Shown piece by piece: positions 17,770 to 27,130 of a stretch of 64,000 bases of DNA. A program made the position numbers and the translations under genes. Under the pieces are notes generated by a model that saw nothing but the letters and a program-made list of their open reading frames with translations, searched no databases and was not told the DNA's origin. The stretch comes from Bacteroidetes bacterium UBA2475 (GTDB lineage: Bacteria > Bacteroidota > Bacteroidia > B-17B0 > Aurantibacillaceae), in contig DDPF01000004.1 of NCBI GenBank assembly GCA_002342065.1, forward strand, positions 506,847 to 570,846, written 5' to 3'. How positions within the stretch are numbered: the first letter of the stretch is position 1; every line of letters starts with the position of its first letter.

Positions 17770-18579
17770 ATGGCTTATAACTTATTAAAAGGAAAACGAG
17801 GAATTATTACCGGAGCATTAGACGAAAATTCAATTGCCTGGAAAGTTGCTTTACGTGCGCACGAAGAAGGCGCAACATTTGTATTAAGTAATGCACCCAT
17901 TGCTATGCGCATGGGCGAAATAAATAAATTAGCGGCAGCTACCAATTCTAAAATTATTCCTGCCGATGCAACAAGTGTTGAGGAAATAGAAAAATTATAT
18001 ACGGAGTCAATGGCTCACCTTGGTGGTAAAATAGATTTTGTATTGCATTCAATTGGTATGAGTGTTAACATCCGTAAAAATATTCCATACACCTCTTTAA
18101 ATTATGATTATGTAACTAAAGGTTTTGATGTATCTGCGTTATCATTTCATAAAATGTTAGCGGTGGCGCATAAATTAGATGCGTTAAATGATTGGGCGAG
18201 TGTTGTTGCATTAACTTATATTGGTGCGCAACGTGTGTATCCTTTTTATACAGATATGGCAGATTTTAAAGCTACTTTAGAAAGTATTGCGCGTACATTT
18301 GGTTACCATTATGGTAAACACAAAAAAGTAAGGATCAATACTATCTCACAATCACCTACAAAAACAACTGCGGGTAACGGTATAAAAGGCTTTAGCGATT
18401 TCTATGATTTTGCCGAAATGCAATCACCATTAGGAAATGCAAGTGCGGAACAATGCGCGGATTATACTATTAGTTTATTTAGCGATCTTACAAAAATGGT
18501 TACTATGCAAAACCTGTTTCACGATGGAGGTTATTCTTCAACCGGTGTTAGCCAGGAGCAATTGGATAGTATGAAATAA
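17770..18579 (+). CDS. fabI: Enoyl-[acyl-carrier-protein] reductase [NADH]
   Basis: 269 aa, a short-chain dehydrogenase fold of FabI type. An N-terminal nucleotide-binding loop (GIITGALDENSIAWKVA, residues 11-27), the LHSIGMS segment (92-98), and catalytic Tyr160 and Lys167 in the FabI spacing Y-x6-K (YTDMADFK) are present. A substrate-loop region (ISQSPTKTTAGNGI) follows. It performs the last reduction of each cycle of fatty acid elongation in the cytoplasm. It is well separated from the gene before it but only 12 bases from the small gene after it. Confidence 0.96.
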   Translation: MAYNLLKGKRGIITGALDENSIAWKVALRAHEEGATFVLSNAPIAMRMGEINKLAAATNSKIIPADATSVEEIEKLYTESMAHLGGKIDFVLHSIGMSVNIRKNIPYTSLNYDYVTKGFDVSALSFHKMLAVAHKLDALNDWASVVALTYIGAQRVYPFYTDMADFKATLESIARTFGYHYGKHKKVRINTISQSPTKTTAGNGIKGFSDFYDFAEMQSPLGNASAEQCADYTISLFSDLTKMVTMQNLFHDGGYSSTGVSQEQLDSMK

Positions 18580-18591
18580 CTTTTTTTATAA

Positions 18592-18945
18592 TTGTTTAAA
18601 AAGATACCATATATATTAATTTGTTTGTCGGTTCTGATCATTCAGAGCCACGATATTTTTATTCATCATCACGATCTGCCACATGAGCATGAAGAAGCAA
18701 CGCATCATGAGAGCGAAGAGCACAATGCATTCTCATTGGTTGATCTTGATGAAGATTTTATTCTTCAAAATAAAATTGATATATATAACACATTTATAGC
18801 TACGTTCTGTCCAATTGTAATTGAAACAATATTAATTGAACCAACCCGAATTAATTTGCTCGTTATAAAAAATGAGTATCCTCCTCCAAAGCCTCCCCTT
18901 TTAATTGATTCTTTACGAGGCCCCCCTTTCATTTCATTTTGCTGA
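18592..18945 (+). CDS. Small His-rich exported protein, probable metal handling
   Basis: 117 aa with a TTG start; no ATG is available in frame nearby and the TTG gives a proper signal sequence (FKKIPYILICLSVLIIQS). Nine histidines lie between residues 20 and 44, mixed with acidic residues (IHHHDLPHEHEE and ATHHESEEH), a likely Zn/Cu/Ni-binding tract. The end is proline-rich (EYPPPKPPLL ... LRGPPF). It sits 50 bases before a TonB-dependent receptor. The inference is a periplasmic metal-binding partner for uptake through that receptor; the metal is not known and no Fur/Zur box was recognised. Confidence 0.72.
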   Translation: MFKKIPYILICLSVLIIQSHDIFIHHHDLPHEHEEATHHESEEHNAFSLVDLDEDFILQNKIDIYNTFIATFCPIVIETILIEPTRINLLVIKNEYPPPKPPLLIDSLRGPPFISFC

Positions 18946-18995
18946 TCAATACAGCGAGTAAGATCGCTATTCTACTAATTTTAAATTAATGCGAA

Positions 18996-21182
18996 ATGAA
19001 ATTAAATATTTTAATAGTTTTTCTGCTTGCTACTGTTTCGGTAAGTAAAGCCCAAAATACATACCGCGCTGTTGTAAGAGATAGGTCAACAAACGAGAAC
19101 ATAGCAGGAGCTATTGTTCAGTTAAACGGTTCCACAAATGGTAATTCAACCGCACGTGACGGAGAAATTACATTAAATAATATTCCCGATAGTATCCAGG
19201 TAATTACTATCTCCTGTATTGGGTTTATAACTTTTAACGACACTTTATTTTTTCCTTTTAACGAACAACGTATTATTTTATTAGACCCCGAGAGTAAAGA
19301 AATAGATGAAGTAATTGTTGAAGGAACACGAAGCAATAAAAGTATTGATAATATACCAACCCGTGTTGAAGTACTTAACGAAGAAATTGACGAGGCAAGT
19401 TCAATGGACCCAAGTAAAGTAGCACATTTACTTACACATAGTACCGGCATACAAGTACAACAAACTTCGGCTACAAGTAACCTTGCAAACGTGCGTATTC
19501 AAGGTATGGATGGTAGATACACGCAGATCTTAAAAGATGGTTTTCCAAATTATGGTGGCTTTTCTGGAAGTTTAAGTATTATGCAAATTCCACCACTTGA
19601 CCTAAAGCAGGTGGAATATATAAAAGGTTCAGCTTCTACATTATATGGTGCAGGCGCAATTTCCGGTTTAATAAATCTTGTTTCAAAAGAAGGGGATAAG
19701 GATGAAACTTTATTACATCTTAACGCCTCGCATGTTGGGGCTTTTGATGTTAACACATTCTTAAGTCGCAAAATTGGTAAAACAGGGTTTACATTATTAG
19801 CACAAAGAAACACGCACAAATACTTTGATGCAGATAAAGATGGATTTACAGATCTGCCACAATTAACCAAATATAATTTTAACCCAAAATTATTTTTTTA
19901 TTTTAATAGCAGAACAAAATTAAGTTTGGGCGCTACTTTTACAAGCGAAGTACGCGAAGGGGGTGATATAAATTTACTTAACCAACAAACCCCGGAATCA
20001 GTTCATTTTTATAAAGAGAAAAATGATGTTAACCGGGTTACAACACAATTAAAATTCGAAACTAAGTTAACAGATAGAAATACACTAATTATTCGCAACT
20101 CATTTAATATTTTTCACAGAGGTTTAGAGATCACGCCATCCTATACGGTAGGAAAATATAATTTTGCAGGTGAGCAATTATCTTCTTTTTCAGAAGTTGC
20201 TTTTACTAATCGTACAAAAGAAAATGTTTTTATAACCGGGCTTAATTTTTACTCAGATGAGTTTAAGGAACAAAAATTGCAAAGTACTATTTTAAGAAAC
20301 GAAGACCATCAAACTTTTGGGGGCTTTGCAAATTATATATTTAATTTAGGAAAAAATGTTGCAATTGAAAGTGGTTTAAGAGCAGATCATGTTATGAACG
20401 CACAAACGTATGTTTTACCAAGAATTTCTACATTGTTTAAATGGACAAGAAAATTAACAACGCGAATCGGCGGTGGCATGGGTTATCGTAATGCCAGTAT
20501 TTTTAACCAGGAAGCTGAATTATTAGGATATAAAAATGTACTGCCTATTGATAAAAATAAAACGGTTGCAGAACGGTCTATAGGATGCAATATGGATATT
20601 GGTTTTAAAACAACACTAGGCGAACATTTCTTTTTGAATATCAATCAGATGTTTTTTTATACTCATTTAAAGGATCCATTAGTGCTGGTTGATACAAATG
20701 GCACATCGGGTGTTTACCATTTTGTAAATTCAAATGCTTATACTCAGAGTTATGGCGCAGAAACTTTTTTCAAATTCGGCTTCTACGATTTTGTTTTGTT
20801 TGTTGGCTATACATACACACATGTTTCTAATATAACTAATGGCAAAGAGGTTGAGTTTACATTAACGCCACAGCATAGCTTAAAAGGAGACCTGCTGTAC
20901 GCCCTTCCGGGAAAATGGCGTATAGGTCTTGATTATGAATTTAAAAGCAGTCAACTACTATCTAATGGAAAACGAACAAGAGATTATTGGACTTACGGTG
21001 CAATTGTAGAATACACCTATAAAAATTATACCCTATTTGGAAACGTTGAAAATTTTACAAACTTCAGGCAGACTAATTTTGAAAGTTTACGGTCAACCCC
21101 GTACAATACACCTCAATTTACGCAAGTATGGGCACCCTTAGATGGTATAGTATTTAATGGCGGGATTAAGATCCGACTGTAG
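18996..21182 (+). CDS. TonB-dependent outer membrane receptor
   Basis: 728 aa. The order is: signal peptide (1-19); a carboxypeptidase-like regulatory domain (about 20-105, RDRSTNENIAGAIVQL.G); plug domain (about 115-235, with VRIQGMDGRYTQIL.DG and YIKGSASTLYGAGAISGLINL); then a 22-strand barrel ending in an aromatic-terminated strand (FNGGIKIRL). It imports a ligand too large or scarce for porins, powered by TonB. It lacks a SusD partner, so a glycan is unlikely. The adjacent His-rich protein points to a metal, a metallophore or a cobalamin-like compound. Confidence 0.9.
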   Translation: MKLNILIVFLLATVSVSKAQNTYRAVVRDRSTNENIAGAIVQLNGSTNGNSTARDGEITLNNIPDSIQVITISCIGFITFNDTLFFPFNEQRIILLDPESKEIDEVIVEGTRSNKSIDNIPTRVEVLNEEIDEASSMDPSKVAHLLTHSTGIQVQQTSATSNLANVRIQGMDGRYTQILKDGFPNYGGFSGSLSIMQIPPLDLKQVEYIKGSASTLYGAGAISGLINLVSKEGDKDETLLHLNASHVGAFDVNTFLSRKIGKTGFTLLAQRNTHKYFDADKDGFTDLPQLTKYNFNPKLFFYFNSRTKLSLGATFTSEVREGGDINLLNQQTPESVHFYKEKNDVNRVTTQLKFETKLTDRNTLIIRNSFNIFHRGLEITPSYTVGKYNFAGEQLSSFSEVAFTNRTKENVFITGLNFYSDEFKEQKLQSTILRNEDHQTFGGFANYIFNLGKNVAIESGLRADHVMNAQTYVLPRISTLFKWTRKLTTRIGGGMGYRNASIFNQEAELLGYKNVLPIDKNKTVAERSIGCNMDIGFKTTLGEHFFLNINQMFFYTHLKDPLVLVDTNGTSGVYHFVNSNAYTQSYGAETFFKFGFYDFVLFVGYTYTHVSNITNGKEVEFTLTPQHSLKGDLLYALPGKWRIGLDYEFKSSQLLSNGKRTRDYWTYGAIVEYTYKNYTLFGNVENFTNFRQTNFESLRSTPYNTPQFTQVWAPLDGIVFNGGIKIRL

Positions 21183-21199
21183 CAATAATCATAAGAGTG

Positions 21200-21243
21200 A
21201 AAAAACGTTTACTGAATGATCACTTTTTTAGTAAACGTTTTTT
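21200..21243. terminator. Bidirectional terminator overlapping the 3' end of a CDS
   Basis: Perfect 14-bp arms (AAAAAACGTTTACT at 21200-21213 and AGTAAACGTTTTTT at 21230-21243) surround a 16-base loop, with T runs usable on both strands. The whole stem-loop lies in or at the last codons of the minus-strand T9SS cargo gene (stop at 21209-21211), so that coding end doubles as the terminator of the TonB receptor gene. Confidence 0.85.
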
Positions 21244-24200
21244 TATTTCCCTCAACGCTCACAAAATACATTCCTTTTGTAAAAGTACTTACATCAATTG
21301 TTTGAGAACCAAGTGAAGAAGGTTTATTGTTTTCGTAAACAACTCTGCCAAGCGCATCTCTTATAATAATTACTCGCATATTTTCTAATTGCGAATTAAA
21401 AGCTAATGTTATTTTTTCGTTGGCTGGATTTGGATAAACATCGAACATAGAAATTTCTGCTGCTGCGATTTTAACTCCGGTAGTTATTAAACTTGCAGAT
21501 AAATTTATATTATCTACATAAAGTACGTTACCGTAATTTCCCCTGTTCTGAAAAGTGATCATTACTTCGGGTTGTCCAACATAAGCACTTAAGAAAACTG
21601 TATCTGTGCGCCACTGTGTAGCAGTTGGTGTAAAAAACCCTGTGTTATCCGGCGCAGTTGCTAAAGTTGTACTACCTTTTGTATAAACAATATTATAGGA
21701 TTGCCCACAGTTGGTTGATACACCAACGGCTAAAGAATCGAAATTAATGTTATCGTAACGCGCATAAGCTACATCAAAATAAAGTTTTGGGTTAGTAACA
21801 CCAATTAAATTATAATTCTGCGTGGTGAACGCATCGCGTTTTCCTAATTCTGCAAAATTATAATTGTCAAAAAATGCACTTTCGCTACTCGCACTAAAGC
21901 CACCAACGGTATTACTTTTTTGCCACGTTACCTGGTCTTGTGTATCGTCAAATAACGACCAGTTGTTTGGTGGAAATGGACCCGCAAAACTTTGTGTTAT
22001 GGGAAGTATTAAAGACGAGGTTACATTTATATAAGCTGTTTGTGTTAGCACACTTGTGCCATTTACGTTTGTTACACTTAACGACACTTGATAAAGTCCC
22101 GGAACAGAATAAGTAACGGATGGATTTGTAAGCGTTGATGTTGCAGGGCTACCACCGGTAAATGTCCAGGCCCATGCGATTGGATTGCCATAACTTTGAT
22201 CGGTAAAAGTTACGGTTGTATTTGGACAAATAATTTGTTTGTTAACTATAAAATTTGGCGCTGGCGGCATAGAAGTATTTATAGGCAACTCCCAAACACC
22301 GCGACCATAATATCCAACTCTTAATGTTGAAGCGGCGGTACCAGAATTAAAGAACATAAATTCATTCATATCGGCAATGGTTGGCAAATTATATGTAATG
22401 TTTTGCCACGACGATAGCGATGAGTTTCTGTAATAAACTTTTTTTGCTGTGCATGCATAAACACTCTCGTCGTTACTAAATTCATCATGATAAATGCTAA
22501 TAATATTTAAACCGCCTGTAATCCCTGTATTATAATTTGTAAATGTTTGTCCTTTATTTGTAGAACGGTAAATTGTGTTTCCGCAAGACACAATAACTAC
22601 ATTAGAGTTTGTAGCAATACTTGTAATACAAGCCGCAACACCTGTTGCGCCCGGCGCACCAAAGGTTGTAAATGTTGGCGAGGCAGCAAAAACATTATCG
22701 CAACGGTATAAAACATTGTTACCTGTAAATGCATAAATCACAGATGAATCTGCCCACGACGAATGTAATGCAACTACAGTATTTGTTGTAGTACCAATTT
22801 GTGTCCACGTTGGCGTGGTAGCTGTTAAAGAATTGCTTCGGTAAAAATTTTGATAAGCACAAAAACCGGTGTTTGGAATTTTTTTATTGAAGGCTAAATT
22901 AATATTGTTGTTGGCTGTAAAAGGTAAATTGTAACTTGTCTCTGATCCATTTACCGGACGACGATTTCCATTCTCATAATAATAAACGGTGTTAGCGCTA
23001 TTATAAGAGAATAACATTTTACTTCCCCAATCGCCACCACGGTTAGTGAACCAAGTGCTAGAATTTAAAAAGAGTTCACCATTATCCTGTGTGCCAAGAC
23101 TAACTGTATTACGTTGTAATTTACTTTGCGCCGCATGATAGATTTCTGTAGCCTCTAAACCGTTCGAACGGTCATGCCATGTTACGCCACCATTGCGACA
23201 TACAAAAACCCCACCATCATTTACATTAAATAACATGTTGGTGTAAACAGGATGTTGTCTTATACCGTGCATATCTGTATGGCAGTTATCGTACCAGTTG
23301 GTTAATTTTGTCCAGGCTACACCACCATTAGTGCTTTTCCAAACGCAATGCGCGGCAATGTATAAAACGTTAGCATTGTTCTGATCGCAGGTCATACTAA
23401 AATTATAATCACCCTGCCCGGGCGTTGTAGCATCATAACCCACCAAACTTTGTGCAGCGTTATTATATACAGTTGTAAAGCTTGTTCCAAAATTAGTAGA
23501 CTTCAACGTTAAACCTTCGTTAGCGATCATAGAAATGTAAACTACATTTGGACTTGCCTTGCTAACAGCCAAACGCATACCTTGTCCGTTACTGGAAGGA
23601 ACAAAAACACCTGAGGTTATTTGTGTCCATGTTGCGCCAAAATTTATTGAGCGCCAAAGTTGAGAATCGGTTACAGCATAAACCGTATCGGCACTATTAG
23701 GTTTTAATACCATGTCTTTAAACGTACCACCGGTTTTTACAACGCTCCAGTTGGCGCCGGCGTTGGTTGACTTATAAATTCCATTTTCTGTTGCTGCTAA
23801 AATATTTTGATTGTTGATGGGATCCATAATTAGCTCCACCACCAAACGATTACCCATACCTGTATTTGAAATGGCCCAGCTTGCTCCGGCGTTGCTACTT
23901 TTCCAAACACCAAAACCTGAAGAATAATAATTAGGATCGCCGCTACCTAAATATAAAATGTTGTTGTTGGTATGATCAATACAAATAGAAGCACATTCCA
24001 TTTTTGGAAAATAATCGGTGCCCACATTTTGCCAGGTAGCGCCCGTATCGTTACTGCGCCATAAACCACCGGTTGCCGAAGTAACATATAGGCGATTGGT
24101 AGTTATAGGATCAAATTTTATTTGCGTGCAGCGACCAATACCGTTTATTTGCCCGCTCGCGTTTACAGGAAAATTTATGGGGCCGGATGCTGACCAGGAT

Positions 24201-24268
24201 GTTGCAGGTTGCGCTAGTGCAAAATGACAAACACAAAAAGCAAGTACAAATTTTAATAATGCTTTCAT
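21209..24268 (-). CDS. T9SS-exported BNR/VPS10-like repeat protein with PKD domain
   Basis: 1019 aa from the ATG at 24268, which overlaps the preceding gene's TGA as ATGA and gives a clean signal peptide (MKALLKFVLAFCVCHFALA); an ATG 15 bases upstream is possible. Residues about 25-660 contain many Asp-box/BNR-like repeats (LWRSNDTGATWQNV, VWKSSNAGASWAI, IYKSTNAGANWSV), the VPS10/sialidase-like propeller type. A PKD domain follows (about 675-755, VTFTDQSYGNPIAWAWTF), then a jelly-roll, choice-of-anchor-J-like region (about 760-930), and a T9SS type A sorting domain (last 80 residues). It is a surface or secreted protein; an enzyme role is not shown. It is translationally coupled to the 135-aa gene upstream. 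Confidence 0.87.
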   Translation of the reverse strand: MKALLKFVLAFCVCHFALAQPATSWSASGPINFPVNASGQINGIGRCTQIKFDPITTNRLYVTSATGGLWRSNDTGATWQNVGTDYFPKMECASICIDHTNNNILYLGSGDPNYYSSGFGVWKSSNAGASWAISNTGMGNRLVVELIMDPINNQNILAATENGIYKSTNAGANWSVVKTGGTFKDMVLKPNSADTVYAVTDSQLWRSINFGATWTQITSGVFVPSSNGQGMRLAVSKASPNVVYISMIANEGLTLKSTNFGTSFTTVYNNAAQSLVGYDATTPGQGDYNFSMTCDQNNANVLYIAAHCVWKSTNGGVAWTKLTNWYDNCHTDMHGIRQHPVYTNMLFNVNDGGVFVCRNGGVTWHDRSNGLEATEIYHAAQSKLQRNTVSLGTQDNGELFLNSSTWFTNRGGDWGSKMLFSYNSANTVYYYENGNRRPVNGSETSYNLPFTANNNINLAFNKKIPNTGFCAYQNFYRSNSLTATTPTWTQIGTTTNTVVALHSSWADSSVIYAFTGNNVLYRCDNVFAASPTFTTFGAPGATGVAACITSIATNSNVVIVSCGNTIYRSTNKGQTFTNYNTGITGGLNIISIYHDEFSNDESVYACTAKKVYYRNSSLSSWQNITYNLPTIADMNEFMFFNSGTAASTLRVGYYGRGVWELPINTSMPPAPNFIVNKQIICPNTTVTFTDQSYGNPIAWAWTFTGGSPATSTLTNPSVTYSVPGLYQVSLSVTNVNGTSVLTQTAYINVTSSLILPITQSFAGPFPPNNWSLFDDTQDQVTWQKSNTVGGFSASSESAFFDNYNFAELGKRDAFTTQNYNLIGVTNPKLYFDVAYARYDNINFDSLAVGVSTNCGQSYNIVYTKGSTTLATAPDNTGFFTPTATQWRTDTVFLSAYVGQPEVMITFQNRGNYGNVLYVDNINLSASLITTGVKIAAAEISMFDVYPNPANEKITLAFNSQLENMRVIIIRDALGRVVYENNKPSSLGSQTIDVSTFTKGMYFVSVEGNKKTFTKKVIIQ

Positions 24269-24672
24269 TGTTTTTGCTCCCACATTTTTAATTGTTCTTC
24301 TTTACTGATAATGTGACCGTCGGCCTGTACATAAGGTTTTACCTGCATTTTCCAATGCTCAAATTTTTTGCACTCTAAACCGTATTTTTTATATAGTTCT
24401 TTTTCTTTTTTCTTTTCGCGCATCTCGCGACGGCTGTCCATCTTTTTTTCTTTGCTGGCTTCGCCTTTTGTTTGGCCTATCAATTCATCCTCCTCTAAAG
24501 GTTTGCGTTTGTTCTTCCAAAATTGTTCGTAGGCATTAATAGCTTCAAAATAATTTACGTTCGGATCTTTGATCATCTCTATCCAATAGGGATGTTTTTT
24601 GTAATTTTTATTTTGCTGCGCCTGTGCAAAACCAAAACAAATAAGCATACAAAAAATGAGGAAGTATTTCAT
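24265..24672 (-). CDS. Small exported protein coupled to the BNR-repeat cargo
   Basis: 135 aa. Signal peptide is residues 1-19 (MKYFLIFCMLICFGFAQAQ). The mature part is charged and probably helical, with HPYWIEMIKDPNVNYFEA near the start and a Lys/Glu/Arg-rich middle (residues about 65-95). No known domain. Its TGA overlaps the ATG of the 1019-aa cargo gene (ATGA), so the two are translated together and probably act together, for example as a chaperone or anchor; that role is inference. Confidence 0.75.
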   Translation of the reverse strand: MKYFLIFCMLICFGFAQAQQNKNYKKHPYWIEMIKDPNVNYFEAINAYEQFWKNKRKPLEEDELIGQTKGEASKEKKMDSRREMREKKKEKELYKKYGLECKKFEHWKMQVKPYVQADGHIISKEEQLKMWEQKQ

Positions 24673-24834
24673 ATGTAGAAATTATTATTTTTAATTGTCA
24701 TATGGTTTATCCAGTTTTTCTTTTGTTTTTGTGTTTTGGCAAACATGGATATTTCATAAAAACAAAAATACTTATTATAGTTGAAGGACAGAATTAACTA
24801 AAATATTTAGTTGTCCCTCAAAATTTTTTCCGGC

Positions 24835-25072
24835 CCCGATTTGGGCTAAAGCCCGTTTTTTACTATATTTAATTGCCCCGACCTTAAGGTCGGGGCAACA
24901 ATCAAACAAACTATATGGCTTAATAATGTGGAGTATGTTGTTTCTAAAAATATTTAGTCGAGCTTGAAATTTCTTCTGACCCTGTTTTTGGGCTAAAGCC
25001 CGTTTTTACAATATTTAATTGCCACGACCTTAAGGTCGTGGCAATAATTAAACAAATTATACGGCTTTAGCC
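24835..25072. repeat. Two tandem copies of a palindromic intergenic repeat
   Basis: The gene-free stretch 24673-25093 holds two copies of a unit with a 146-147 base period. Each has GGGCTAAAGCCC (24843-24854; 24990-25001) and then a perfect 26-base palindrome (24873-24898; 25019-25044) of the form TTGCCnCGACCTTAAGGTCGnGGCAA. Copy 1 has C/G and copy 2 has A/T at the n positions, so pairing is kept. In copy 2, CGGCTTTAGCC at 25062-25072 is complementary to the first block, giving a nested fold. Nothing else is visible between 24673 and 24834. Confidence 0.8.
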
Positions 25073-25093
25073 AAAAAAGCCTACCGAGGGACA

Positions 25094-27130
25094 TCAATAC
25101 TCCACCTTTACCGCGTCGCTAATAATGCTTTCGTCGCCATTATACAGTACAGCTTTTATTCTATATTCATATATATTGCCAATATTCAGGTTATTATCTG
25201 TATAGGATAATGTTTTTCCATTAACTGTTTTAATAATAGTAAGTTGTTCGTTTGCTTTAGCGCGATATAAAATAAATTTTTCGATCTCCTTTTCATTGTA
25301 CTCCCATGTTAAACTAATATTCTTTTGAGTCCGATCAACTTTATAAGCTAAGTTATTTAATTTTTTTCTATAACCGGTCTGATATTTTATAACTAAACAT
25401 TTAGAAACAGAACTGTTATTGTCTTCATCAAAAGCGGTAACCTGGTAACTATATGTTTTTCCTGACTCGGCCGTTGTGTCCATGTAAATACCGATCGAAT
25501 CTTTTATAGTTAATTCTTTAAGTACAGTAAAATTTTCGTTGCCGGTTTTACGTGAAATAATATGTTTTATAACATCATCACTTTTACTTAGAATAAAATT
25601 TAGTTTTACGCCTTTAAGTTCGGGGTAAAGAGAATTTAAAAGTGGAGCTGCAGGGGGGATTGTATCGGGCCTCTTCACCTCTATAGACGAACAGGTAATA
25701 GAAGTATTAAAATTATTATCGGATGCTGCAAGCGAATAGTATATTTTTTTGGTTAATGTTTTTAGATTTAGCTTATCTGTATAAATTGTATCGGTTATAA
25801 ATTTATTATTTATTTGGACGAATTCTTCGTTCAAAGCATTTGCTTTAAATAATTTGTAGCCCTGTAGATCTGTCTCATTGTTTTTTTGCCATTGTAGGGT
25901 CACTATTCCTTTTTTATCAACCGTAGCTTTTAAGTTATTTGGTGGCGAAGGTGGAATAGTATCAATAATAGTTGCCATTCTTGAATAAGAATAAATAGTG
26001 TCGTTATTATGTGTAATAGCAGCAACTTTATAAAAGTTACTTTGCCGAGGTTCAAGATCTGTATATTTTAAATTTTCTTTTGACTCGTAAATAGTTTTAT
26101 AAATGCCATTATCTTTATCAGCACGCAGTAAAAGATAATTTTTTAGCAATGGTGTTTCAAAATTGTTTTCCATTCGCCATTTAATGTTCACGCGTCTATT
26201 CTGAACTACAAAAACACTATCAATGAATGGAACAGAATTTACTGGCGGCGAACTGTATACATTTATTATGTTTGAAGGTTCTGATTCTTCACCAAAAAAA
26301 TTAATGCCCCTGAGTCTATAAAAATATTTTTTGTTTGACTGCGGCATTGTGTCATTAAAAAAAATGTACTCTTTGTTTTTCTCAAACTGACTGCTTAAAA
26401 GAATAATGGGTGTTGAATTTATTCTTTTATACGTCACACTATCTTCAGATCGTTCAATGTTGTATCCGGAATAATCACTTTTATAATCAATAGCTTTCCA
26501 CTTTAAAGTCGAGATCTTATTTTTACTTCGGGCATCTAACCCGGTAATTTTTTTGTTAGTAGAGAGAATAGAAGAATTAAGCGTTACACTATATATTTCT
26601 TTAGCCATGGTCGAAGTTGTGGTTGTATATACCGCTATTTTATAAACATAATTTGAGTTTGATGCAATTGTGCTATCCGCAAAAAATAAACCGCAAGCCG
26701 AAGCAACCTCTGCATTAAAATCGCAGGATAATAGCATAAGGTCGTACACCATTTTTTCATGCTTTTCTTTTTGTTGCGGACTTAATTTTGTATCGCCTTT
26801 ATTTTGAAAAATGGCATTGTAAATAAAGCCGGTTTTATTTTTATCCTTTCGAAATAGCGGAAGCCATTTTGCACTATCTGTTTCCCAATAGGGATGTAAA
26901 AAATCATTAATAACAGTTTCGTTTGTTTGGGTATTATTAGTTAAAGTGTAACGCGTAATTTTAAGACCATTAGACTTAATTAATTCAAACATCTTTTTAT
27001 TTTCGGGAACTATTCTAAAGAGTATTTTTTTCTCCTTTGTAAAATGTCTTTCAAAAACTTTATTATTTTCCTGGGCATTTATTATTTGCAAAAGAAAAAA
27101 ACAAAAGAAAATATAAATAGACTTTTTCAT
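25094..27130 (-). CDS. Exported multi-domain fibronectin type III protein
   Basis: 678 aa. Signal peptide is residues 1-19 (MKKSIYIFFCFFLLQIINA). An unfamiliar N-terminal part (about 20-195) is followed by about five FN3-type domains (roughly 200-295, 300-395, 398-495, 500-590, 595-678). Typical FN3 phrases are visible: LKWKAIDYKSDYSGYNIERS, TLQWQKNNETDLQGYKLF, SYQVTAFDEDNNSS, YEYRIKAV. There is no T9SS type A sorting domain at the end. The gene starts directly after the stop of the 1010-aa gene (no gap), so they form one operon. Probably a periplasmic or surface structural protein. Confidence 0.8.
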   Translation of the reverse strand: MKKSIYIFFCFFLLQIINAQENNKVFERHFTKEKKILFRIVPENKKMFELIKSNGLKITRYTLTNNTQTNETVINDFLHPYWETDSAKWLPLFRKDKNKTGFIYNAIFQNKGDTKLSPQQKEKHEKMVYDLMLLSCDFNAEVASACGLFFADSTIASNSNYVYKIAVYTTTTSTMAKEIYSVTLNSSILSTNKKITGLDARSKNKISTLKWKAIDYKSDYSGYNIERSEDSVTYKRINSTPIILLSSQFEKNKEYIFFNDTMPQSNKKYFYRLRGINFFGEESEPSNIINVYSSPPVNSVPFIDSVFVVQNRRVNIKWRMENNFETPLLKNYLLLRADKDNGIYKTIYESKENLKYTDLEPRQSNFYKVAAITHNNDTIYSYSRMATIIDTIPPSPPNNLKATVDKKGIVTLQWQKNNETDLQGYKLFKANALNEEFVQINNKFITDTIYTDKLNLKTLTKKIYYSLAASDNNFNTSITCSSIEVKRPDTIPPAAPLLNSLYPELKGVKLNFILSKSDDVIKHIISRKTGNENFTVLKELTIKDSIGIYMDTTAESGKTYSYQVTAFDEDNNSSVSKCLVIKYQTGYRKKLNNLAYKVDRTQKNISLTWEYNEKEIEKFILYRAKANEQLTIIKTVNGKTLSYTDNNLNIGNIYEYRIKAVLYNGDESIISDAVKVEY

